From Chitinophagaceae bacterium (GTDB taxonomy: Bacteria > Bacteroidota > Bacteroidia > Chitinophagales > Chitinophagaceae), in NCBI GenBank assembly GCA_003151295.1, contig PLXD01000180.1:293-5637 (forward strand): a stretch of 5,345 bases of DNA. Reading direction: 5' to 3'. This document shows, in pieces, positions 1-5,345 of this stretch; positions within the stretch are counted from its first letter, which is position 1, and every line of letters starts with the position of its first letter. A program made the translations under genes and the position numbers. Under the pieces are notes generated by a model that made no database searches, was not told the origin of the DNA, and saw only the letters and a program-made list of their open reading frames with translations.

Positions 1-487
1 TATTCACATGGATATCTCCCCCAACGCCCATAAAAGAAAGCTGTAACTCATTATTCCTGGCCAACGCAGTCGAACCCACCACCGTATTATCGATAGGGCT
101 GTTATAGGAATGGGTATAATTTAAATCGAAAGTCACATCCCCGGTGAAATATTTGGAATCGAAAGCCGGCGGACTCGTCTTCCGGCTGGTACCGTTGAGC
201 CAGGAGAAATCCCCGAAGGCGAAAGGTTCGCTGGCCGGCACAGGCGCTTCAAAGGCTCCCGTATCTTTTTTGAAGAGATGGGTCATAGAATTCACAAAAC
301 GATGTAAATCCAGGACCTGGGCGTGTCCGGCATTTTGGGCAATTTCATTTTTCTTGTCCGTAGAATCTTTTGATAAAGCAGGTTGGTTTGGGTTAACAGC
401 AACCCTTCTCATTGTTTCTGGCTCTTGACTATATCCGCTATAAGAAAGAAGCAGCGTACTGAAATAAAAAATAGATCTCTTAAGCAT
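1..487 (-). CDS. Outer-membrane beta-barrel protein, BBP2/OmpL-like family (N-terminal part, runs off left edge)
   Basis: Translating the minus strand from the ATG at 487-485 gives an open frame to the window edge (162 residues and one base). Residues 1-20 look like a Sec signal peptide: MLKR, a hydrophobic stretch FYFSTLLLSYSG, then a likely cleavage near YS/QE. A polar linker with a predicted helical part follows (about 21-85). From about residue 88 the text (FAFGDFSWLNG, PAFDSKYFTGDVTFDLNY, then NNELQLSFMGVGGDIHVN) reads like the start of the Bacteroidota putative beta-barrel porin-2 (BBP2, OmpL-like) family, with alternating hydrophobic residues of membrane strands. It would sit in the outer membrane; its substrate, if it is a pore, cannot be told. 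The C-terminal barrel is outside the window. No Shine-Dalgarno is visible; the region before the ATG is T-rich, which is usual in this phylum. The frame and the signal peptide are clear; the family name is from recognition only. Confidence 0.8.
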   Translation of the reverse strand, partial: MLKRSIFYFSTLLLSYSGYSQEPETMRRVAVNPNQPALSKDSTDKKNEIAQNAGHAQVLDLHRFVNSMTHLFKKDTGAFEAPVPASEPFAFGDFSWLNGTSRKTSPPAFDSKYFTGDVTFDLNYTHSYNSPIDNTVVGSTALARNNELQLSFMGVGGDIHVN

Positions 488-663
488 AAAGCTGTGTTTA
501 AAAAGTAAAAAAATCGGATCAGGGACCGGTCACCTGACCCGACCAGAACTTGCGAATAGCATACCAGTACCAGGTTGAAGACGGGAGGTGTTCTACGAAA
601 CTCAGTACAGAAGCCGATTCCAGCCATTTTTAGACACAACGGGAAGGGTCCGGGAGAGAGATT

Positions 664-709
664 AAAAGATTACCATTTTGAAAAAAAAATTTCAAAGTGG
701 TAATCTTTT
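664..709. repeat. Near-perfect 20-bp inverted repeat with A6 loop
   Basis: The left arm (664-683, AAAAGATTACCATTTTGAAA) and right arm (690-709) are reverse complements except at one position, separated by six A. Read as plus-strand RNA, the odd pair is a U-G wobble, so the stem is fully paired; read as minus-strand RNA it is a C-A mismatch. That asymmetry mildly favours a plus-strand transcript, if it is transcribed at all. It lies between divergent genes, where a gene-end terminator is not expected. It could be a regulator-binding palindrome, the terminator of an unannotated small RNA (the 3' arm ends in TCTTTT), or a relic of a small mobile element; no flanking target duplication was seen. 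Confidence 0.75.
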
Positions 710-861
710 GGAAAAAAATCGAATCGAAAGGGAAAAAAGTATAATTCGAAAAAACTCGAAAAAACAGGTAGGAAACTAGAAATTTTTAAAATAAACCCTC
801 ATTAATTTGTTTTTAACAAACCAATAGTCCTAAAATTTGGGCATTTTTCCCGAAATTATTC

Positions 862-887
862 ATATATATATAATACTATATATATAT
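862..887. repeat. AT-dinucleotide palindrome (11-bp arms, 4-base loop)
   Basis: ATATATATATA at 862-872 faces TATATATATAT at 877-887 across ATAC. It is a perfect inverted repeat and also a simple AT repeat. It marks the boundary between the AT-rich left part and the GC-richer right part of the spacer. It would melt or extrude easily, but no function can be assigned from sequence. Confidence 0.7.
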
Positions 888-1162
888 TACCAATTTGAAA
901 ATCCCATTTTCAATCGCTTCCTTGCGGGGATCATAGACCATGGCGACGCACAGGTCCCCGAAACCTGCCTGCTTTGGAAATCGCCTTCCATTCTGAAACG
1001 GCCAGGGCCTGCCCTACACCCGCCCGTTATTGTCCCGGCATCGATCCTGATCGCCGTATAAATCAATGGGATAAAGCATTTCACCGGACTGCCGGCCGGA
1101 TCGGCCGCTAAAGGGCATGCCTTTTGGCATTACTACGGCATACCGAATAAACCCCAAGTAAT

Positions 1163-1525
1163 ATGATGAATCAATATGAAGTACCGGTCTTTATAGCCGA
1201 TAAATTACCCGAGATCAGAAGCGATCTGAAGCTGGCGCTCCAGGGCGGCAATATTTATAAATCCATCCAGGTTTTGGCAGACTTTACCAGGAGAAAGGCC
1301 GTCGAGCATAATTTCACTATGGTGAAAAAATGCATGAAGCTCGTCGACAGGATCTATGAAAAAGGCAATCAGGGAGTGAGGCTTGCCGTGGAGAACGTTT
1401 TCGTATTCTCCTTCTCTTCGCTGATGGGCTCCTGTAATATACTCGAATGCAGGATCGTGCAATCCTATATGCCGGTCAGGCTCTATACCCTGTATGTACA
1501 GCAGGTGCTGCGGTCTAACAATTAA
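1163..1525 (+). CDS. Small helical protein of unknown function, DUF7674-like
   Basis: A 120-residue protein without signal peptide or membrane segment, so probably cytoplasmic. The first 70 residues are amphipathic and charged (ADKLPEIRSDL, then VLADFTRRKAVEHN and MVKKCMKLVDRIYEKGN), suggesting a bundle of helices. A conserved-looking core follows, VRLAVENVFVFSFSSL at residues 72-87, and the C-terminus has YMPVRLYTLYVQQVL (102-116). The pattern of a 'KGN..V..AVENVFV.SFS' core followed by 'LP..LY.LY..Q' is one I associate with small Bacteroidota hypothetical proteins, possibly the DUF7674 family; I am not certain of that name. It has three cysteines (57, 91, 96) with no metal-site spacing. Two adjacent ATG codons (1163, 1166) could both serve as start, and no Shine-Dalgarno decides between them. 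It converges on ppc, whose stop lies 37 bases downstream, so it is a single-gene unit rather than part of the ppc operon. Function unknown. Confidence 0.75.
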   Translation: MMNQYEVPVFIADKLPEIRSDLKLALQGGNIYKSIQVLADFTRRKAVEHNFTMVKKCMKLVDRIYEKGNQGVRLAVENVFVFSFSSLMGSCNILECRIVQSYMPVRLYTLYVQQVLRSNN

Positions 1526-1562
1526 TTGTAGCCCAAAACTGCCTGAGTCAATATGTGTTAAG

Positions 1563-4142
1563 CTACGCCGAATTCCGCGCCGCATTAATGATCCCGAAGG
1601 AACTGCGAATGATCAACTTCTCGTACACTTCCCTCATGGATTTATTATCTCCGCTCTTTTCGAGCTTCTGGAATTTTGTGAGGGCATATTGCTGGATCGT
1701 GCTTAGGGGCAGAACGATCCGCTCACGCATCTGGATGGACAACTGCTCTACCGGGTAATCCGCCATCAGTTCATTTTTCCCCGTGAGCTTGAAAATATAT
1801 TTTTGCGTGAGCTCGAACTCTTTGAAAATAAGCGTCCATATTTCGCCATAGACCGGATGATCCGAGTAATGCTCCGTCAGCGGAAAAAAACATTTCTTCA
1901 TGGCCATCTCGCAGTTATCTATGAGCGTCCGGAAAAACAGCGAATTGTCATACAAATTCTTCACCTCCGCCCACTTACCCTTTTTATCCATTGCCTGCAT
2001 CGCTTTCCCCACCCCATAGTAACCGGTGACGTTCTGTTTCAGCTGGCTCCAGGCCCCCACATAGGGAATGGCCCGCAGATCTTTCAACTCCAGTTTGCCG
2101 GAGCTCTTACGCCGGGAAGGACGGCTGGCGATATTGGTCTCATTGTAGAACCTCAGCGGACTGATCTCATTGAGGTATTGCAAAAAATAAGGATGATCCT
2201 TCAACGAGGAATAAGCCTTATAGCTTTCCAACGCCAGCGCATGCAATAGTTCCTCTTCACCGGCCTGCAGGGTCACCTCCCTCGCTGAGAACAGGTCATT
2301 GGAAATACCCGCATGCACCAGCTGCTCGATATTGTATTGCGCCGTATCGATGGTTCCGAAATTAGAACTAACGGTCTGGCCCTGTATGGTCAGTTGTATC
2401 TCTTTATTGGATATATTCTTCCCCATCGAAGCATAGAATTTATGCGTCTTGCCGCCGCCCCTGGCCGGAGGTCCCCCACGTCCGTCGAAGAATATTACAT
2501 CGATGCCATATTCCTTCGATATGCTGGTCAGTTCTTCCTTAGCCTTATAGATGCTCCAGTTTGCCATCAGGTATCCTCCGTCCTTGGTCCCGTCGGAGAA
2601 GCCGAGCATGATGGTCTGCTTATTATTCCTGCCCAGCAGGTGCTTTTTATAGACCTTATTCGAATATAGCTCCTTCATAACGGCCGCGGCATTTTGCAGG
2701 TCATCCACCGTCTCGAACAGCGGAACGATATCCGCCGACAGCTTATCTTTTTTCCAGCCGCTCAGCAGGAACAGCCCGAAGACTTCCAGCACATTGAGCG
2801 CGCTGTTGCATTGGCTGATAATATACCGGTTGCACCCCTCTTCCCCATTGGTGCGCTGAATGGCTTTCATTGCGCCAATCGTCTCCAGCGTATCCCGGAC
2901 CAGCTTGTCCTCATATAATTCCGGTTGAGCTGCCCCGCTAAGCCCCGTCAGGAGGACGCTCTTTTCCTTGTCATTCAGGGTAGCATAGTTCTCCGGGACC
3001 AAATTCTCTTTGCCGGCAATGGCGGTTAACACGTTATTATGGATCGTGCTCTCCTGCCTGATATCCAGTGTAGCAAAATGCAACCCGAACGCCTGTACCT
3101 TATTGATCAGGTTGTCCAGCAGGTGCAGGAACAGGCTGTTGTGCTGGTAGATCAGGATCTCCCGGATCTGTTGAAGAGGCACCAACACCTCCTGCTTGCT
3201 GAGATCGGTCGTCTGCTCGGGTATGAAGATATTATTGTACAGCTTCTCTTCAAGATCGGCGAGGATCGTATCTACGCCTTTGAAGGTCAAGCGCCGCTTG
3301 AGCCTTCTGACATCCAGGTAATAACACTTGATGATCGCACCCCGCAATGCCTCCGCCACTTTCTTCGTGGTCTCCACCGTCACAAAAGGATTGCCATCTC
3401 GATCCCCCCCGGGCCAGAAGCCCATTTTTATCATCGTATTGTTCTTATCGATCGCATCGGGGAACTGGTTCTGCAAAGAAGAAAGGATCTTGCCGCATGC
3501 CTGGTAGAACACATTCTCCAGGTACCATACCAGGCTGATCGCCTCATCGTAGGGCGTAGGTTTCTGCTTTTTCAGGAAAGGGGTCTTGCCGAGTTGCTGC
3601 AAATAGAGATTAATCTGCCCCGCATTATTTTCTATCACGGCCCTTGACAGGTCATTGATGATCCCCAGCACCGGGCCGGGATAGAACTGTGTGGGATGAG
3701 CCGTTAATACCATCAGGACAGAATAGTCCTTCAGCTTCTCCGTTAGTTCTTCTTCCTTATTGGTCTGTATCACTTCGGATATCAGGTGCTTGAGCGTTCC
3801 CGACCCTCCCATATCATTCACATCCCGGAATGCCGCATCCTCCAGTGCATCGAAAAGGACGATCTGTCTTTCTACATATTGAACAAACCGGAAAAGAATA
3901 TCGGCCCTGTCCCTTTCCTTCATGAAAGTGGTATGCTTTTCGAAAAATTCTTCGATGATCTGCTCGGGGCTCTGCTTCTTCTTATAACCGTCTTCGCAGA
4001 TCGTGAGTAGCAATGATAAAAGGATCCCCGTTTTCTCGATCCGGTGAAAAGGCAACGAAGTGAATAGACTATTATATAGTTGAAACTTGATCCCAACGAG
4101 GTTTTTAAATTGCTGCAACCCCTGAGACGACTGGTAACTCAT
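1563..4142 (-). CDS. ppc: Phosphoenolpyruvate carboxylase
   Basis: Cytoplasmic enzyme that adds bicarbonate to PEP to form oxaloacetate, refilling the TCA cycle and feeding aspartate synthesis. It is 859 residues against 883 in E. coli, full length. Motifs in order: TAHPTQ (147-152, catalytic His149), GFWPGGDRDGNPFVT (241-255), LDIRQES (359-365), GFSDGTKDGG (514-523, Lys520), DGRGGPPARGGG (553-564), IQGQ (586-589), RAIPYVGAWSQ (690-700) and the C-terminal ARNSA. Counting back from the C-terminus, the four residues that bind the inhibitor aspartate in E. coli (Arg587, Lys773, Arg832, Asn881) map to Arg561, Lys749, Arg808 and Asn857, all present, so aspartate feedback is plausible. One difference is Asp553 where E. 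coli has His579. The ATG at 4142 is the first possible start, because an in-frame TGA lies three codons upstream. No Shine-Dalgarno is seen. It is convergent with the small gene at 1163 (37-base gap, no clear terminator) and divergent from thrA. Confidence 0.96.
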   Translation of the reverse strand: MSYQSSQGLQQFKNLVGIKFQLYNSLFTSLPFHRIEKTGILLSLLLTICEDGYKKKQSPEQIIEEFFEKHTTFMKERDRADILFRFVQYVERQIVLFDALEDAAFRDVNDMGGSGTLKHLISEVIQTNKEEELTEKLKDYSVLMVLTAHPTQFYPGPVLGIINDLSRAVIENNAGQINLYLQQLGKTPFLKKQKPTPYDEAISLVWYLENVFYQACGKILSSLQNQFPDAIDKNNTMIKMGFWPGGDRDGNPFVTVETTKKVAEALRGAIIKCYYLDVRRLKRRLTFKGVDTILADLEEKLYNNIFIPEQTTDLSKQEVLVPLQQIREILIYQHNSLFLHLLDNLINKVQAFGLHFATLDIRQESTIHNNVLTAIAGKENLVPENYATLNDKEKSVLLTGLSGAAQPELYEDKLVRDTLETIGAMKAIQRTNGEEGCNRYIISQCNSALNVLEVFGLFLLSGWKKDKLSADIVPLFETVDDLQNAAAVMKELYSNKVYKKHLLGRNNKQTIMLGFSDGTKDGGYLMANWSIYKAKEELTSISKEYGIDVIFFDGRGGPPARGGGKTHKFYASMGKNISNKEIQLTIQGQTVSSNFGTIDTAQYNIEQLVHAGISNDLFSAREVTLQAGEEELLHALALESYKAYSSLKDHPYFLQYLNEISPLRFYNETNIASRPSRRKSSGKLELKDLRAIPYVGAWSQLKQNVTGYYGVGKAMQAMDKKGKWAEVKNLYDNSLFFRTLIDNCEMAMKKCFFPLTEHYSDHPVYGEIWTLIFKEFELTQKYIFKLTGKNELMADYPVEQLSIQMRERIVLPLSTIQQYALTKFQKLEKSGDNKSMREVYEKLIIRSSFGIINAARNSA

Positions 4143-4156
4143 ACTAACTCATTTAA

Positions 4157-4210
4157 AATCGTTCAATAATTTTGGCTGGAAAGCAGCAATCGTTCAAAAT
4201 ATGCGTCCAA
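4157..4210. repeat. Short direct repeats AATCGTTCAA just upstream of ppc
   Basis: AATCGTTCAA occurs at 4157-4166 and again at 4188-4197, 31 bases apart, close to three helical turns. A related CGTCCAA follows at 4204-4210. They lie 15 to 68 bases before the ppc start. Such spacing suits a DNA-binding regulator contacting one face of the helix, but ten-base repeats in an AT-rich spacer may also be chance. No known operator was recognised. Confidence 0.35.
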
Positions 4211-4246
4211 AATACTCCATTTTTATTAAAAAAAACCCGGATCTGT

Positions 4247-4254
4247 TATTTTTC
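4247..4254 (+). promoter_or_regulatory. Weak candidate -7 element for the thr leader transcript
   Basis: TATTTTTC matches the Bacteroidota -7 consensus TAnnTTTG at five of the six fixed positions. A T-rich stretch around 4219-4227 stands where the -33 TTTG would be, but an exact TTTG is absent. Transcription from here would start about 30 bases before the leader peptide's GTG, which is a sensible distance. The sequence is AT-rich, so a chance match is easy. Confidence 0.25.
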
Positions 4255-4290
4255 TCTCAACATTCATTACCTTAGCAACTCTTATTTATA

Positions 4291-4389
4291 GTGGTTTATA
4301 AAATACAAGATATTGTCTCCTCCTTCAAGGCCGTAGCGACACATTTCGCCGCGCAAACTACAATTATTACCACCATCACAACCCGTTAA
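4291..4389 (+). CDS. Threonine/isoleucine-rich leader peptide of the thr operon (attenuator)
   Basis: A 32-codon frame upstream of thrA ends with Gln, then TTIITTITT, Arg and TAA. The nine consecutive codons ACT ACA ATT ATT ACC ACC ATC ACA ACC (4357-4383) encode six Thr and three Ile. This is the hallmark of a leader peptide whose translation speed reports charged Thr- and Ile-tRNA, as thrL does for thrABC in enteric bacteria; the peptide itself shares no other sequence with thrL. Residues before the run (VYKIQDIVSSFKAVATHFAAQ) are unremarkable. The only common start codon in frame is GTG at 4291, which is bounded by an in-frame TAG at 4273-4275; the region before it is AT-rich with no Shine-Dalgarno. 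The stop is 174 bases before the thrA ATG. A 7-bp hairpin covers the last Thr codons and stop. The codon run is seen directly; the regulatory role is inferred from position and composition. Confidence 0.8.
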   Translation: MVYKIQDIVSSFKAVATHFAAQTTIITTITTR

Positions 4390-4396
4390 GGGTTGT
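4378..4396 (+). promoter_or_regulatory. Leader hairpin overlapping the last Thr codons and stop (candidate 1:2 stem)
   Basis: ACAACCC (4378-4384) pairs perfectly with GGGTTGT (4390-4396) around a GTTAA loop that contains the leader stop codon. A ribosome stalled in the Thr/Ile run would cover the 5' arm and free the 3' arm. The freed arm can then pair, imperfectly, with TGCACAATT at 4452-4460 (eight of nine pairs, two of them G-U), a possible alternative helix. The pairing is visible by eye; the switching is inference. Confidence 0.5.
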
Positions 4397-4425
4397 ACAT
4401 TTCCATACTATTCCCTGGGCTATTT

Positions 4426-4453
4426 CAGCTATCCTTCAAAAAGGGATGAGTTG
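4426..4453 (+). promoter_or_regulatory. Second leader hairpin, imperfect
   Basis: ATCCTT (4431-4436) pairs with AGGGAT (4442-4447) around CAAAA with one G-U pair. The stem can extend outward through CAGCT (4426-4430) with GGAGTTG-side bases 4448-4453, using one bulged A and two G-U pairs, to 11 pairs in all. Its 3' end shares two bases (4452-4453) with the possible partner of the first hairpin's freed arm, so the two could compete. No U-tract follows, so it is not an ordinary terminator. Confidence 0.35.
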
Positions 4454-4468
4454 CACAATTAATCGATC

Positions 4469-4495
4469 CGGCACTGATATTCAAAATCGGTGCTG
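4469..4495 (+). promoter_or_regulatory. Third leader hairpin, strongest stem before thrA
   Basis: CGGCACTGAT (4469-4478) pairs with ATCGGTGCTG (4486-4495) around a seven-base loop ATTCAAA; ten pairs, two of them G-U. It ends 68 bases before the thrA ATG. It is placed where an attenuation terminator would be, but is followed by ACATTCAAAAAA rather than a U-tract. The inner arm CACTGAT (4472-4478) has a second, fully Watson-Crick partner, ATCAGTG at 4525-4531, so two mutually exclusive folds are possible. Confidence 0.45.
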
Positions 4496-4502
4496 ACATT
4501 CA

Positions 4503-4539
4503 AAAAATCAGGGTTTCCTTAAAAATCAGTGGTTTCCTT
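4503..4539 (+). repeat. Tandem 18/19-base repeat in the thrA leader
   Basis: AAAAATCAGGGTTTCCTT (4503-4520) is followed directly by AAAAATCAGTGGTTTCCTT (4521-4539); the copies differ by one inserted T. The core AAAATCRG also occurs at 4483-4490 and 4549-4556, giving four copies between 4483 and 4556, the last only seven bases before the thrA ATG. It could be a slippage duplication, or could provide alternative pairing partners or protein contacts in the leader RNA. Confidence 0.7.
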
Positions 4540-4563
4540 AAAAATTCTAAAATCGGCGATACT

Positions 4564-5345
4564 ATGCAGGTTCTGAAATTCGGAGGCTCTTCCGTAGCCA
4601 ATGCGGATAATATCAATAAAGTCGTTCAAATCGTGAGTCAAACCCTCCCAAGGGACAAAACCATCGTGGTTGTGTCCGCCCTGGGGGGCGTTACCGATAT
4701 CCTGATCCAGGCCGGGACCCTGGCGGCGGCCGGCGACGAATCTTATAAAGAAAAATTACAGGTGGTGGAACACCGCCATCTCGAAGCGGTAAAGAGCCTC
4801 TTGCCCCTGACCCGCCAAAGCGCCGTGCTGAGCCTCGTTAAAAAACGCTGTAACGAAATAGAAGACATCTGTAACGGGATCTTCCTGTTGGGAGAATTGT
4901 CCGCCCGCACCAAGGACAAGGTGGTCAGTTACGGAGAACTCCTGTCCTCCCAGATCCTCTCCGCCAAATTCTCGGCCCTGGAGATCGGCAATGCCTGGAA
5001 GGACGCCCGGGAACTCATCGTCACAGACTCCCAGTTCGGCTATGCAGCCGTCGATTTTCCTGTGACAAATCAAAAGATCCGTGAATATTTCAGCGCGGCG
5101 AAAGAAGACTTATTCATTGTACCGGGCTTTATCGCAGCCGATAAGACCGGGATCACTACTACCCTGGGCAGAGGCGGATCCGATTATACCGCATCCATTA
5201 TCGCCGCAGGTGCCGACGCGTTGCTGGCAGAGATCTGGACCGATGTATCCGGTATGATGACCGCAGACCCGAGACTGGTTTCCAATGTGAAACTGATCCC
5301 CCATATCTCTTACCAGGAAGCCATGGAATTGTCACACTTCGGAGC
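4564..5345 (+). CDS. thrA: Aspartokinase, probably bifunctional aspartokinase-homoserine dehydrogenase I (N-terminal 260 residues, runs off right edge)
   Basis: Aspartokinase phosphorylates aspartate to 4-phosphoaspartate, the first step to threonine, isoleucine, methionine and lysine; it acts in the cytoplasm. Visible motifs: VLKFGGSSVAN (3-13, ATP/aspartate-binding Lys5), VVVSALGGVTD (35-45), LLGELS and VSYGELLSSQ (108-113, 121-130), PGFIAADKTGITTTLGRGGSDYTAS (187-211, nucleotide-binding loop), EIWTDVSGMMTADPRLV (223-239) and ISYQEAMELSHFG (248-260). The N-terminus MQVLKFGGSSVANA and the SYQEAMELS-type ending match ThrA better than monofunctional LysC, and the Thr/Ile leader agrees. The regulatory ACT and homoserine dehydrogenase domains lie beyond the window, so fusion is inferred. 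The ATG is chosen because it gives the exact family N-terminus; no Shine-Dalgarno is seen. thrB and thrC would be expected downstream but cannot be checked. Confidence 0.88.
   Translation, partial: MQVLKFGGSSVANADNINKVVQIVSQTLPRDKTIVVVSALGGVTDILIQAGTLAAAGDESYKEKLQVVEHRHLEAVKSLLPLTRQSAVLSLVKKRCNEIEDICNGIFLLGELSARTKDKVVSYGELLSSQILSAKFSALEIGNAWKDARELIVTDSQFGYAAVDFPVTNQKIREYFSAAKEDLFIVPGFIAADKTGITTTLGRGGSDYTASIIAAGADALLAEIWTDVSGMMTADPRLVSNVKLIPHISYQEAMELSHFG

Larger units (their letters stand above)
488..1162. other. Divergent intergenic region of 675 bases, no convincing gene
   Basis: This spacer separates the leftward outer-membrane protein gene from the rightward small gene at 1163, so it should hold both promoters. 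I see no protein-like frame that I trust and no tRNA or rRNA. Composition changes sharply: about 500-660 is mixed, 660-890 is very AT-rich with many A and T runs, and about 900-1110 is GC-richer. Structures seen: the inverted repeat at 664-709; a small TTTGTT/AACAAA hairpin at 806-820; the AT palindrome at 862-887; a CGGCCG-GAT-CGGCCG hairpin at 1093-1107; and ATGCC-TTTT-GGCAT at 1117-1130, only about 33 bases before the small gene. I could not find a clean Bacteroidota promoter (TTTG, about 19-21 bases, TAnnTTTG) in either direction. Confidence 0.6.

Noticed and set aside
409..639. A 76-codon minus-strand frame rich in Phe, Cys and Leu
   Set aside because: It overlaps the N-terminus of the outer-membrane protein in another frame; that frame has a proper signal peptide and family-like sequence, so this one is a shadow.
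837..1084. Short frames on both strands (837-1061 plus, 887-1084 minus)
   Set aside because: One begins in the AT dinucleotide repeat and the other uses GTG; neither has coding-like composition or recognisable similarity, and they overlap each other.
1526..1562. Bidirectional terminator between the convergent small gene and ppc
   Set aside because: Only GTAGC and GCTAC at the borders are complementary, 29 bases apart, without a T-run; not enough to call a terminator.
1205..1585. A 126-codon minus-strand frame antisense to the small gene
   Set aside because: The plus-strand frame has the more natural protein composition and a conserved-looking core; the minus frame also overlaps the end of ppc in another frame.
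3039..3647. A 202-codon plus-strand open frame inside ppc, with several shorter ones (1803-2249, 2313-2669, 2694-2918, 3786-4010)
   Set aside because: They lie antisense to a full-length, motif-rich PEP carboxylase and show no recognisable domain; they are codon-bias shadows.
4469..4520. Classical intrinsic terminator before thrA
   Set aside because: The stem is good, but the bases after it are ACATTCAAAAAA, with no U-tract, so I list it only as a leader hairpin.
4483..4556. CRISPR array from the repeated AAAATCRG motif
   Set aside because: The units are too short, the spacers irregular and the copies adjoin directly; nothing resembles a CRISPR repeat or cas gene.
4756..5304. Two minus-strand frames (4756-5073 and 5110-5304)
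   Set aside because: They are antisense to the aspartokinase coding region and carry no recognisable motif.

Overview
The window looks like a chromosomal stretch of a Bacteroidota bacterium, most likely near the Chitinophagaceae. Three things suggest this: an OmpL-like beta-barrel (BBP2-type) protein typical of that phylum, a divergent PEP carboxylase with an FFDGRGGPPARGGG signature, and starts preceded by AT-rich sequence with no clear Shine-Dalgarno. The assignment comes from reading protein motifs, not from a search.

Layout, left to right. (1) 1-487, minus strand: the N-terminal 162 residues of an exported outer-membrane beta-barrel protein that continues off the left edge. (2) 488-1162: a gene-poor divergent spacer of 675 bases holding a near-perfect 20-bp inverted repeat (664-709), an 11-bp AT palindrome (862-887) and a GC-richer block (about 900-1110). 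(3) 1163-1525, plus: a small helical protein of unknown function. (4) 1563-4142, minus: a complete PEP carboxylase (ppc), convergent with the small gene across 37 bases. (5) 4143-4563: a 421-base divergent regulatory spacer. (6) 4564 to the right edge, plus: the first 260 residues of an aspartokinase, most likely the bifunctional aspartokinase-homoserine dehydrogenase ThrA.

The most interesting part is the ppc-thrA spacer. A 32-codon GTG-initiated open frame at 4291-4389, not an annotated type of gene by size, ends in nine consecutive threonine/isoleucine codons (TTIITTITT), then Arg and stop. A 7-bp hairpin overlaps its last Thr codons and stop, and two more hairpins plus a short tandem repeat lie before thrA. 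This is the architecture of a ribosome-mediated attenuator that senses charged Thr- and Ile-tRNA, both end products of the pathway that ThrA opens. The leader has no U-tract terminator that I can see, so the termination step may differ from the enterobacterial one.

Functionally, PEP carboxylase makes oxaloacetate, which transamination turns into aspartate, and aspartokinase commits aspartate to the Thr/Ile/Met/Lys family. The divergent pair therefore places supply and commitment side by side. The outer-membrane protein and the small protein have no visible link to this pathway.
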